Shown one piece after another: positions 43,727 to 52,340 of a stretch of 64,000 bases of DNA. The first letter of the stretch is position 1, and each line of letters opens with the position of its first letter. The notes below the pieces were generated by a model that was given only the letters and a program-made list of their open reading frames with translations, was not told the DNA's origin and searched no databases. The stretch is from a bacterium (GTDB lineage: Bacteria > Patescibacteriota > Saccharimonadia > Saccharimonadales > Saccharimonadaceae): contig SFVX01000001.1 of the NCBI GenBank assembly GCA_004561445.1, forward strand, positions 434,001 to 498,000, written 5' to 3'. The position numbers were made by a program, and so were the translations under genes.

Positions 43727-44071
43727 TTAGGCTTTGACAGCTTCGCAGATAGCAGTGAAGGCTTTTGGATCGTTGATGGCAAGTTCGGCAAGAACTTTGC
43801 GGTCGAGTTCGATGTCTTTCTTCTTCATGCCATTGATAAGAAGGCTGTAGCTGATGCCGTTTTCGCGAGCAGCATTGTTGATACGAGTGATCCAAAGGCT
43901 GCGAAGATCGCGTTTGCGATTGCGGCGATCGCGATAGCTGTAGCGGAGGGATTTAATAACACCTTGCTTGGCTAGGCGGTAGCTGCGAGTGCGGTAGTGT
44001 TGCATACCTTTCGCGGCTTTAAGAATCTTTTTGTGTTTAGCGCGTGCTGCGACTCCTCTTTTTACTCTCAT
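43727..44071 (-). CDS. rplT: 50S ribosomal protein bL20
   Basis: 114-residue early-assembly protein of the large subunit: MRVKRGVAARAKHKKILKAA, YRDRRNRKRDLRSLWITRIN and a C-terminal LAINDPKAFTAI. It is last of infC-rpmI-rplT, 3 nt after rpmI. Confidence 0.97.
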   Translation of the reverse strand: MRVKRGVAARAKHKKILKAAKGMQHYRTRSYRLAKQGVIKSLRYSYRDRRNRKRDLRSLWITRINNAARENGISYSLLINGMKKKDIELDRKVLAELAINDPKAFTAICEAVKA

Positions 44072-44074
44072 GAC

Positions 44075-44269
44075 TTAAGCTCCTAGTGCAGTTTTAATGT
44101 TTTTAGCAATTTTGCCTTTTACGACAGCAGGAGTTTTCATGTTGCGTTTGCGGGCTTTAGATTTTTTGGCAAGAATGTGATTGCCGAAGGCGCGTTCGCG
44201 GACAATTTTACCAGTGCGGGTAATCTTGACACGCTTGGCGGTACCCTTGTGGGTTTTAAGTTTTGGCAT
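44075..44269 (-). CDS. rpmI: 50S ribosomal protein bL35
   Basis: 64 residues: MPKLKTHKGTAKRVKITRTG and HILAKKSKARKRN are diagnostic. It lies in the canonical infC-rpmI-rplT operon, with AAGGTAAT before the ATG. Confidence 0.97.
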   Translation of the reverse strand: MPKLKTHKGTAKRVKITRTGKIVRERAFGNHILAKKSKARKRNMKTPAVVKGKIAKNIKTALGA

Positions 44270-44346
44270 TTTATTACCTTTCCTACTTTAGTTAATATAT
44301 GAAACGCTTTGGGGTGTAGGGAACCGGTGGGCGTTTTACCGATGGT

Positions 44347-44862
44347 CTACTTGTGGCGGACCATGAAGGTAAGGTTGCGGCCGCTCATTTGCGACTTACC
44401 ATCGACGATGACTTGGTCGCCGAGCTTCTCAATGATGCGATTCATCAACTCTGTGCCGATTTCTTTGTGAGCCATTTCGCGGCCACGGAAAACGATCATG
44501 ATTTTGACGCGATCGCCGTCTTCGAGTAGTTCGAGAACTTTGCGGACCTTAATATTGAGGTCATTTTCCCCAATTTTTAATCCAAGTCTGATTTGTTTAA
44601 GTTCGCTGCTTTTAGCTTTTTTCTTAGCGCGACTTTGTTCCTTCATCTTCTGGTATTGATATTTGCCCCAGTCGATGATTTTGACAACCGGTGGGTTGGC
44701 GTTAGGTGAAATCTCAACGAGGTCGAGACCAGCGTCGCGAGCCATGAGTTGAGCGTCGCGGCTAGACATGATGCCAAGCTGCGCACCTTCAGCACTAATC
44801 ACGCGCACCTCAGGATAACGGATTTCGCCGTTGATTCTAGTGCGGGTATCGTTGGTACTGAT
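44347..44862 (-). CDS. infC: Translation initiation factor IF-3, rare ATC start
   Basis: Prevents premature subunit joining and proofreads start codons. The frame continues upstream of the first GTG (44808) into the conserved N-terminal residues T-R-I-N-G-E-I-R, up to ATC at 44860-44862. That codon is 8 nt after TAAGGAG, with a TAA stop 13-15 nt further up and no ATG, GTG or TTG between. An AUC start fits the known use of AUU-class starts in infC for IF3 autoregulation. The product is about 171 residues, with the C-terminal KIGENDLNIKVRKVLELLEDG and FRGREMAHKEIG. Confidence 0.92.
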   Translation of the reverse strand: MSTNDTRTRINGEIRYPEVRVISAEGAQLGIMSSRDAQLMARDAGLDLVEISPNANPPVVKIIDWGKYQYQKMKEQSRAKKKAKSSELKQIRLGLKIGENDLNIKVRKVLELLEDGDRVKIMIVFRGREMAHKEIGTELMNRIIEKLGDQVIVDGKSQMSGRNLTFMVRHK

Positions 44863-45025
44863 AGTTTTTACTCCTTAAAAAATTAGACTTGTTACGACTT
44901 CTATTTTAACAAATTTTAGGTAAAAGTGCAAGGGGTATAATAGGGGTGAATATGTTTGTTCTATTACGGTTGTGCTTACCTCTGTTTACTTATTTTTTAC
45001 AACACGCTAGTGGAAAAACTAAACA

Positions 45026-46546
45026 CTAGCGATTTTGACGAAAACGTAATGCTTCGGCGATATGCTTGGCATCAATGGGCGTACCGAGTGGGGAATCAAG
45101 ATCGACGATAGTCTGAGCGACTTTAATGATGCGAAAATAAGCACGAGACGACAAGCCAAGGCGTTCGGAAGCGAGATTAAGCGTCTGCTCGGCGGCTGAT
45201 GTTAGGCTAAGGTATTGCTTGACTTCGGGGCTAGTAAGATAGGCGTTATACTTGGATTTTTGATGGTAGCGCTTAAATTGCGTGTTCAAAGCATGCTCTA
45301 TCTGATGTTTAGCACTAGCATGTTCGTGAGTGCTAAGTGTTGTATTTTTTAATAGAACAGAGTTGGACTGTTGTCTCATTTCGACGTTCATATCTATACG
45401 GTCGAAGAGCGGACCGGAAAGTTTCTTTTGGTAGTTTTGAAGCTGGGTGGGTGTACATGAACAAGTTTTTTGGTCTGAGCCAAAGTAGCCGCAAGGACAA
45501 GGATTCATGGTGGCGATGAGCATGAAATTAGCGGGGTAGGCGACGCTATCGCGAAGCCTAGTGAGAGTAATTTTATGTTCTTCGAGCGGCTGACGGAGTG
45601 ACTCGAGAGTTTGTCGGTCGAACTCAGGCAGCTCATCTAGATAGAGAACGCCGCCACTAGCGAGCGATATTTCGCCTGGTAATAGCTGAGTGCCACCACC
45701 AATGATAGAGGCGCGTGTAGCACTGTGATGCGGTGTACGAAAAGGGCGTTCGGTGATAATGTGACAGTTATTCGCGACGAGCGAATGAAGCTTCGTGATG
45801 GAAATTTGCTCGTCTGGGCTGAGGCTTGGCAAAAGTGAAGGTATAGTGCGAGCGAGCATGGTTTTGCCGGTGCCGGGCGGACCCGATAATAGTAAATTAT
45901 GTCGTCCGGCGACAGCGATGATTAATGCGCGTTTGGCTTGGGCCTGACCGACGATTTGATCAAGTAAATATTGCTCGTGCTTATCTGTTTCTGTATTTTT
46001 TACAACAGCCTTAAGAGGCAAAATAGGCTGCTTTTGCTTAAAATATAGTCAGAGTTCGCGGAGATTGTGAACAGGGATAATGCGGATTTTGTTGGCGATT
46101 AGGCTGGCTTGTGTGGCGCTCTCCGCTGGAATAATTATCTCTTTATATTTCTTTCGAATGGCGCACTCGATAATACTTATAATGCCTCTAACGGGGCGTA
46201 TTTGACCGTCTAGCGCGAGTTCGCCGGCAAACATACGATTTGTCGTATCGGAAGTCAGAAGCTGCTCTGAGAGTGTAAGAATGCTTAATGCGATAGGTAA
46301 ATCAAGCGATGCACCAGTCTTTGCGATACTGGCCGGCGCAAGATTAATGATGATCTTACGGCGAGGAAAAATGAAGCCAGAATTGCGGATGGCAGAACGG
46401 ATACGCTCGCGACTTTCTTCGATAGTGCGACTAGGAAGACCAGTGATAGTAAAGCTGGGCAGACCCTGATTTGTGTCGCCTTCGACAGTAATTTCTTGAC
46501 TAGTGAAGCCATAAGGGATGGCGCTTTTGATTGTAGTAGTTGACAT
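45026..46546 (-). CDS. comM: ComM/YifB AAA+ helicase, frame broken by one in-frame TGA
   Basis: ComM promotes branch migration during natural transformation. The full frame is 506 codons, the normal family length, but has TGA at 46049-46051 between LREL and LYFKQKQPI. Before it is the S5-like N-terminal domain (GLPSFTITGLPSRTIEESRE). After it are Walker A GPPGTGKTML, Walker B LYLDELPEF, MNPCPCGYFG and FDRIDMNVE. A TTG at 46021 could restart translation, but no ribosome site precedes it. The start ATG 46546 lies 6 nt after a TATATT box (leaderless). Other TGA-broken genes occur at 23.6-27.5 kb. Confidence 0.82.
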
Positions 46547-46610
46547 GATGGGAATATAAGGGGTGCTGACTTGAAATAAAAGCATGAGTCTGATAATATT
46601 GACTTATCTG

Positions 46611-46978
46611 GGGCTGACAAAGCTTAGACGGATTATTAACAATATGCATGCGAGTCGATTCGTACCGTAAGTACTATTCATAAATGCAGACAAAACTGCT
46701 AGTAAGCACGTGGCTTTCATGCCAGCTTACGCTTGGGCCTAGTTAATATTTAGGTCTGTCACCTCTGACGAGATGCCATAGTCTCTTGGTGATATCATAT
46801 TCATGGCATTATGGTGAATTCGGCGACGTGAATTTGCACGAAAATTTAGTCATGGCTTCGGCGGAGTTTTGTTTATTCCAGCTTCTCGAGATAGCCAAGA
46901 TAAAAGAATAGACTATGCTCGTAGATTGCATATATGGAGATTTTTCGGACCCGGAGGCAGTATCCGGCAGCTCCACCA
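46611..46978 (+). ncRNA. ssrA: tmRNA
   Basis: Rescues stalled ribosomes. The 5' end GGGGCTGAC pairs with CAGCTCC before the ACCA end; the third pair is G-U, the alanine identity element. The 3' part has TTTTTCGGACCCGGA as in other tmRNAs, but the T-loop is GGCAGTA rather than TTCRANY. The proposed tag frame starts at GCA 46686 and ends at TAG 46740: ADKTASKHVAFMPAYAWA, 18 residues ending in AYAWA rather than YALAA. A 3' terminator follows. The promoter is probably TTGAAA and GATAAT at 46572-46598. Confidence 0.93.
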
Positions 46979-46983
46979 ATAAA

Positions 46984-47040
46984 AGATACCTTAGTAGAGT
47001 ACAGATAACACGATCTGTAACTTACTAAGGTATTTTTTTA
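46984..47040 (+). terminator. Terminator of tmRNA
   Basis: ATACCTTAGTA pairs with TACTAAGGTAT, with an inner ACAGAT/ATCTGT helix, followed by T7. Confidence 0.92.
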
Positions 47041-47062
47041 TAGATCTGTGGGGTTATAGATA

Positions 47063-47183
47063 AAGAAAAGAACCGGCAACTGCGAGGAAAGCCGGTTCTT
47101 ATATTTGTGTGGAGTGTGGAGTTTATATTTTGGAAAGTCGATTTTTGTTTTTGGCTTTTGTATAACATTTGTATTCAAAAGCT
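47063..47183 (-). ncRNA. Candidate small RNA, family member 1
   Basis: The minus-strand promoter is TTGACA (47213-47218), 17-nt spacer, TATTAT (47190-47195), giving a start near 47183. The transcript begins with a GCTTTTG/CAAAAGC hairpin, then an A/C-rich unpaired stretch with ACTCCACACTCCACAC, which could pair with GGAG-type ribosome sites. It ends at an AGAACCGGC/GCCGGTTCT terminator (47069-47099) with TTTTCTTT. No reading frame fits. The RNA at 59876-60050 has the same plan. It is divergent from the large RNA. Confidence 0.65.
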
Positions 47184-47227
47184 ACCTCTATAATAAGCGT
47201 TAAAAATGCTAGTGTCAATACATTTTA

Positions 47228-47246
47228 TGTTGTATTATTTACAACA
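47228..47246. repeat. TGTTGTA-N5-TACAACA palindrome
   Basis: Perfect 7-bp inverted repeat with a TTATT spacer, 10 bp upstream of the small-RNA -35 box. A weaker copy (TGTTGTA, N5, CACAACG) lies at 47340-47358, on the large-RNA side. Confidence 0.7.
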
Positions 47247-47433
47247 TTTTTACAGATGATAACAGAGGTGGGGAATATGAAAGATTTTATGGATCGTAAT
47301 AAAAAACAAAAGTTTTGAACGATGCGGCAATAACGCTTATGTTGTAAAAAACACAACGTGAAAGTACACAAATTTTAAGCAAAAACGGAGTAAAAGTTGT
47401 GAAAAATGCCCGAAAACATTGAATAAACATTTA

Positions 47434-47461
47434 TTGACTTTTGGTGGTTTTTTGCTATAGT
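47434..47461 (+). promoter_or_regulatory. Promoter of the large non-coding RNA
   Basis: TTGACT (47434-47439), a 16-nt spacer and TATAGT (47456-47461). Confidence 0.75.
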
Positions 47462-47467
47462 GAAGAT

Positions 47468-48125
47468 GTGCTTGAACAAAAATAAAAACGCACAAAACAA
47501 AAACAAAAATCAAAAAACAGGAGTGAAAATTGGAACCTTAGAGAGTAGTGTAATTTGGCGTAGTAATAGCTTATTTCTAGCCATAAATTACACCTAGGAG
47601 TAAGCTAAGCTCCGCTAAATCTTATCGAAAGATAAGCGTAGAGCGCGCAAATACCGATCTATAGTTAGCACATTGATACCCAAGTAATAGAACTGAGTAG
47701 GGATTTGCAAGGACTATGCCTCTCTATACGAGAGGCGGTCAATCGCCGAGAATGGACATAAAGCTTGTGGCTATGAGTAATGTAATTTTTGCCAGGTAAG
47801 CCTCTCCATTCTTGGCTACATGGAAAGTGGGGGATCTGCCTGATGTGTGGAACAGGAGTGGGCAGAGTGAGGCATCGAAGCATTTCGCAGTTGTTTTGAT
47901 GTCGCTAAGTGTCTTGCGGGGAAGAAAGTGTTTTTGGTATCTTTTTGCCGAGCGGCAAGTGCTAGGTTAGTAGCGTGAAATGCTAACAGAGTAGTGTTGA
48001 TTGGCAAGTCTTTGGCGCAACCAATGGGACGCTAGAGAATATTTTGATACGCACGAGTAAATAGTGGAGGCAAACGGAATTCTAGTGATTGCGGCGAACC
48101 AGCGCAAATTGATCTTTTGATGCAT
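47468..48125 (+). ncRNA. Candidate large structured RNA, about 650 nt
   Basis: No family recognised. The start is predicted from the promoter; the 3' end is a guess, since no clear terminator precedes the next promoter. An A-rich leader is followed by many helices: GTGTAATTT/AAATTACAC (47548, 47585), CTTATC-GAAA-GATAAG (47621-47636), GCCTCTC/GAGAGGC (47718-47736), an 11-bp helix 47745-47755 with 47806-47816 enclosing GCTT/AAGC and GGC/GCC, TCTGCC/GGCAGA (47835, 47861), a 9-bp helix 47871-47879 with 47895-47903, TTGCC-GAGC-GGCAA (47945), and TAGCGT/ACGCTA (47971, 48029). AACAGGAGTG occurs at 47516 and again at 47851. No plausible protein frame spans it. Confidence 0.72.
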
Positions 48126-48165
48126 GCAGAGCAAAACTGAATAGTGGTATGCTATAATTTTGCTT

Positions 48166-48531
48166 ATGAATAAACTGTTTGCCGCTATAAGTGTGCTTGC
48201 TTTCTTTGTGATCGTAGTGATGATGTTTATGTTTTCACCGACTGAGGTCGGGGCGCTTGGTATATTTGTATTCTTCGTACTATGTTACGCGTTCTTTTTG
48301 GGGCTTGCAGTGAATATCTGCAAGCTATTTCTGGTTCTTGCGAATAAAGTGAAGAAAAATGGGATCGCAGGGATAGAGAAGAAGAGCTATAAGTATGGCT
48401 TGGTGCTAGCAGTGGCGCCGGAACTTTTGATTATTTTGAATACGGGTGGCACAATCGGCGTAATGCAAATTATTGCGATTGTGGTGGCCGAATTTTTGCT
48501 ATGGTTTATTGTCTCGCATCTTCACGTATGA
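48166..48531 (+). CDS. Small polytopic membrane protein
   Basis: Unrecognised 121-residue protein with four hydrophobic helices (about 3-25, 28-52, 74-92 and 97-115) and a Lys-rich loop between helices 2 and 3. The size and pairing recall VirB2/VirB3-like or pilin-associated subunits of secretion operons, but the sequence does not prove it. A TATAAT box (48153-48158) lies 7 nt before the ATG (leaderless). It ends in TGA 13 nt before the next start. Confidence 0.7.
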   Translation: MNKLFAAISVLAFFVIVVMMFMFSPTEVGALGIFVFFVLCYAFFLGLAVNICKLFLVLANKVKKNGIAGIEKKSYKYGLVLAVAPELLIILNTGGTIGVMQIIAIVVAEFLLWFIVSHLHV

Positions 48532-48544
48532 TAAAATAATGCTT

Positions 48545-49171
48545 ATGGATAATTCGGGTGTAACTGGGGGTATTATCAGCTCCGGCAATGAACAGCAGGT
48601 GGATGCAAAAGCGCCTACTATGAATGAATTTGACCAGTTGCGCCCAGAAGATGTGGCGGGAAGTTTTGATGCTTACGTGAATAGCGGAGCGGTGCTTGCG
48701 CCAAATATTGAAACGCCGAAGGTTGAGCTTGGCCCAGCGCCGGAAATGATGCCGCAGTTCCCGAATTCTGCGGAGCAACTTCCTAGTATGGGTGAGCAGC
48801 TCGCAAATACCGGCGAGCAACTTGCGAATTCTGGTGAACAAAACTTGGACGAAGAAGGCAGACCGAAAGGTTATCGTTCGGAAGCAGAAGAAGATGCGCG
48901 CAAGAAACGCTTGGCGGAAGAAGCGAAGCGTAAAGAAGAATACGCAGCTTTGCCGCCAGATTTTGGGGCGATGGAAGGTATGCAAATTGCGCGTGATGCG
49001 GATAAAATTCCAACTGCCTACATGAATCACTATGCGAATGGTATTGATAACTGCTTAAAGACAAATGACCCGAGTAAATTGGTGGCTTTTTGCGATAATT
49101 CTAGATGGGATTACATGAAAAAAGTTTTTAACCGCGATCTTGGCGATGGCTTGAACGGAAAGGTGGCCTAG
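48545..49171 (+). CDS. Hypothetical protein with GEQLA repeats, upstream of TraG-like gene
   Basis: Unrecognised 208-residue soluble protein. It has a disordered, Glu/Pro/Gln-rich N-terminal half with the degenerate repeat GEQLANTGEQLANSGEQ, a highly charged helix (AEEDARKKRLAEEAKRKEEY), and a compact C-terminal domain with two Cys. A TAAAAT box is 7 nt before the ATG (an in-frame ATG at 48539 is also possible). It lies 4 nt before the TraG-like gene and is probably a partner of that ATPase. Confidence 0.7.
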   Translation: MDNSGVTGGIISSGNEQQVDAKAPTMNEFDQLRPEDVAGSFDAYVNSGAVLAPNIETPKVELGPAPEMMPQFPNSAEQLPSMGEQLANTGEQLANSGEQNLDEEGRPKGYRSEAEEDARKKRLAEEAKRKEEYAALPPDFGAMEGMQIARDADKIPTAYMNHYANGIDNCLKTNDPSKLVAFCDNSRWDYMKKVFNRDLGDGLNGKVA

Positions 49172-49175
49172 GGGA

Positions 49176-52166
49176 ATGGAAGTTGTAATGACGCTAATCG
49201 TGGGCGTAGCGGTCATTGTGGCGATGATTGCGGTAATGTGGAAGCTTTTTGCGGGCAAACAGCGTCGACGCAAGAACTATGAGCGATCGCTCAAAATGGT
49301 ACCAATGATGATACATTTGCCGCCACGTACGGATGACATTCAAGGTGGTGGGCGTGATGAGCGTGACGTGATTAATGAAGAGATTTCACAAGCGCAAGTA
49401 ATGTATAGCATCATCTCATCAACGCTAACGAAGGGCATAAAAAGCAAGCTTTATGGTCAAAAACATATTAGCTTCGAGATTGTCGCACATGATGGTTTAA
49501 TTAACTATTACGCAATTGTGCCGGCGGTTTTGACGGAGACGATGAAGCAGGCAATTACGGCAGCATATCCGAGCGCGCGACTCGAGGAAGTACATGATCC
49601 GAACTTTTTTAGCAGTACTGGCGGGATGGATGCTGTGGTTGGGGGTGAAATCGAACTTAAAGATGATTTTTGGTATCCGATTGCAAGCTATGAGGAAACG
49701 AAGCGCGATGCTTCGCTAGGTTTGATTAATGCATTGTCAGTTGCAAAAAAGGGCGATGGCGTTGGCATTCAGATTTTGTTCCGTCCGACTGATGAAGGCT
49801 GGACAAGAAAATCGTTGCAACGAGTACAGAATTTACGTGACGGCAAGAAAGGCCGACGCGAAGCGAACAATTTTTTGGGAAGGCTTGTATACGGATTTGG
49901 CAATTTAGTGGGTGATCTTGCTGAAGCACTATGGAGGCCACCGGAGGCGCATGATCCATACAAGGATAGTGAGAAAGTACTTTCAAACCTCGAGCAGGAA
50001 GAAATTACTAAGATTGAAGAGAAAACAAAGTATCCAGGCTTTGAAGTTTTGATGCGCTTTGTGGCAAGTTCTGACTCAAAGACGCGTTCGACTGCATTGC
50101 TAGGTGGCGTAGTGTCGGTTTTCTCGCAATTTGATTCACCAAATTATAATGGTTTTAAATACAACCAAATTAAGCGAAGCCGCGATTTGGTTGAAGATTA
50201 TGTATTGCGTAATTTTCCGCAAGAGCAGAATAAGTTTATTTTGAATAGCGTCGAGATGGCGTCAATTTTCCATTTGCCAAGCCAGAATTCGATCCCAACT
50301 TCACAAGTTGAACGCCAAGCAACCAAACAAGTGGATGGTCCAGCAAAATTGGCAGACGAGGGTGTGATTCTTGGCGTAAATGAATTCCGCGGCGAAAAGA
50401 AAGTAATCCGCCTCCGCACAAAAGACCGTCGTCGCCACACATATGTGATTGGTGCTACTGGTATGGGTAAGTCTATTTTGCTTACTAATATTGCGTATCA
50501 GGATATGTGCGATGGGCGCGGCTTTGCGTTTATTGACCCGCATGGCGATGCGACGGAACTTTTGATGAGCAAAGTGCCGCCAGAACGCATGGATGATGTA
50601 ATCTACTTCGAGCCGGGCAATATGGAACAGCCGGTCGGTATGAACATGTTTGAGTTTCAGACTGAGGACCAGAAGGATTTTATCGTTCAGGAAGCGATTA
50701 ATATGTTGGTTTCTTTGTACGATCCAGGAAACCAGGGTATTTTCGGCGCACGTGCGCAGCATATGTTCCGCAATGCAGCGTTGCTTTTGATGAGCGATCC
50801 GAATGGGGGAACTTTTATTGATGTGCCGCGTTGTTTTACGGATCCAGAATTTGTCAAGTCGAAACTAAAATATGTGACCGATAAAACAGTTTACGATTAT
50901 TGGACGAAGGAATTTCCAGCTTCACAGAAGAGTAATGATGCAGGTGAAGTAACGAGCTGGTTTGTCTCGAAATGGGGACCGTTCCTTAGCAATAAGATGA
51001 TGCGTAATATTTTGGGTCAGACTAAATCTGGCTTTAATATACGCGAAATCATGGATAATAAGAAGATTTTGCTAGTTAACTTGTCGAAGGGTAAGACGGG
51101 TGAGCTAAATGCGAAGTTGCTCGGTATGATTTTCGTAATGAAGTTTCAGGCGGCAGCTATGAGTCGTGCAGATACGGCAGAAGATGATCGTCAGGATTTC
51201 TGTCTGTTTGTGGATGAGTTTCAGAACTTCTCAACTGAAAGCTTTGAGTCTATCCTATCGGAAGCCCGTAAATATCGTTTGAACTTGGTGCTCGCTAACC
51301 AGTTTATGACACAGTTGACAGATAAGATTCGTGAGGCGATTCTTGGTAACGTTGGTACGATTATGTCGGGTCGTTTGGGTGTGACGGACGCGGAATTGAT
51401 GGAGAAAGCTTTTGCGCCGGTCTTTAATGCAGAGGACTTACATGCAATGCCAAATTATTCCGCAATTGCAACGGTAATGATGTTCGATATGCCAACTTCG
51501 CCGTTTACAATGAAACTTTTGCCGCCAATGGGCGAGAGTAGTAATGAGCTGATGGAGCGCATGAAGGTTTACGCGTCGAGCAAATATGGGCGTCCGCGTG
51601 AAGATGTTGAACGTGAGATTGAGGCGCGCCTTGCCGATACGTCGTCAAAGCCAGCTGCACCAGTGATGGCGACTGCTCCAGTAATGGCACCAGCTTCAGC
51701 AATGCCAAGACAAGCAGAAAGCACGGCAAGTGCAATGGCGAGCCTTAATGCGACACCAGCAAAGCCAGTGATGAAGCCGGCTGAGAAAAAGCCTGAGGCG
51801 CCAAAAAAGAATTTCTTGGATGCATGGCTAGAAAAGAAAGCGGCGATGGAGCAAGATCAGCGTGAAAAAGGCGCAACGACGCAGACGATAAATACAGGTT
51901 CGACTTGGACACAAAGAGCGGCTGAAAATAAAGTAGCCGAAGAAGCGAAAGCAGCGTCAATGCAACCAGAACCGCCAAAAGATCCGACAGTGTTCTCGAT
52001 TCACCATGATGCGGCGGATCGAACGCGAGCGCGCGAGGCACGAGCTGAGCGTAGGGCGGAAGTGTTAGCAAATCAGCAAGCTACGCAACCTACGCAATCT
52101 ACACAAACGACACCTGGAGTGCAAGTTCGCCAAGAAGATGACGGCACGGTTTTAAGATGGCGATAA
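49176..52166 (+). CDS. TraG/VirD4-like type IV secretion ATPase
   Basis: 996 residues. An N-terminal membrane helix (LIVGVAVIVAMIAVMWKLF) precedes a domain of about 400 residues, then the motor domain: Walker A GATGMGKS near 425, FIDPHGDATELL, FGARAQHMFRNAALLL, Walker B FCLFVDEFQNFSTESF near 675, and RLNLVLANQF (sensor Gln-like). The final 200 residues are Ala/Pro/Glu/Gln-rich and likely disordered. The layout is that of VirD4/TraG coupling proteins and related CPR ATPases. No relaxase is nearby, so DNA transfer, uptake or protein export all remain possible. Confidence 0.85.
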   Translation: MEVVMTLIVGVAVIVAMIAVMWKLFAGKQRRRKNYERSLKMVPMMIHLPPRTDDIQGGGRDERDVINEEISQAQVMYSIISSTLTKGIKSKLYGQKHISFEIVAHDGLINYYAIVPAVLTETMKQAITAAYPSARLEEVHDPNFFSSTGGMDAVVGGEIELKDDFWYPIASYEETKRDASLGLINALSVAKKGDGVGIQILFRPTDEGWTRKSLQRVQNLRDGKKGRREANNFLGRLVYGFGNLVGDLAEALWRPPEAHDPYKDSEKVLSNLEQEEITKIEEKTKYPGFEVLMRFVASSDSKTRSTALLGGVVSVFSQFDSPNYNGFKYNQIKRSRDLVEDYVLRNFPQEQNKFILNSVEMASIFHLPSQNSIPTSQVERQATKQVDGPAKLADEGVILGVNEFRGEKKVIRLRTKDRRRHTYVIGATGMGKSILLTNIAYQDMCDGRGFAFIDPHGDATELLMSKVPPERMDDVIYFEPGNMEQPVGMNMFEFQTEDQKDFIVQEAINMLVSLYDPGNQGIFGARAQHMFRNAALLLMSDPNGGTFIDVPRCFTDPEFVKSKLKYVTDKTVYDYWTKEFPASQKSNDAGEVTSWFVSKWGPFLSNKMMRNILGQTKSGFNIREIMDNKKILLVNLSKGKTGELNAKLLGMIFVMKFQAAAMSRADTAEDDRQDFCLFVDEFQNFSTESFESILSEARKYRLNLVLANQFMTQLTDKIREAILGNVGTIMSGRLGVTDAELMEKAFAPVFNAEDLHAMPNYSAIATVMMFDMPTSPFTMKLLPPMGESSNELMERMKVYASSKYGRPREDVEREIEARLADTSSKPAAPVMATAPVMAPASAMPRQAESTASAMASLNATPAKPVMKPAEKKPEAPKKNFLDAWLEKKAAMEQDQREKGATTQTINTGSTWTQRAAENKVAEEAKAASMQPEPPKDPTVFSIHHDAADRTRAREARAERRAEVLANQQATQPTQSTQTTPGVQVRQEDDGTVLRWR

Positions 52167-52275
52167 GGAAAGGGCGCAAAAAGCGCTCTTTTTCGTGCTG
52201 GCATGGGTAGGAAGCCGTGTTTGGGGCTAGACAGGGCTTAGAGGCGATTCTAGGGGGCAAAAATCGCATTTACTC

Positions 52276-52304
52276 TTGAAAAAATGTGTTCAAAGTAGTA
52301 AGAT
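52276..52304 (+). promoter_or_regulatory. Promoter of gyrB-gyrA
   Basis: TTGAAA (52276-52281), a 17-nt spacer and TAAGAT (52299-52304). Confidence 0.72.
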
Positions 52305-52340
52305 ATATGTAGTATTAACAAAGTTGAGGTAAGTATTTCT

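Noticed and set aside
23609..46546. Genome-wide reassignment of UGA (as in Gracilibacteria)
   Set aside because: At least five genes in this window end in a TGA that must act as a stop, because continuing would run out of frame into the next gene. Only local or partial decoding is compatible.
45026..46585. comM as two separate genes
   Set aside because: Both halves are in one frame and together match ComM in length and domain order. The second half has no ribosome site before its TTG.
47665..48007. Minus-strand reading frames of 63-72 codons across the RNA locus
   Set aside because: They are Ser/Pro/His-rich, lack ribosome sites and run through the paired helices. They look like shadows of structured RNA.
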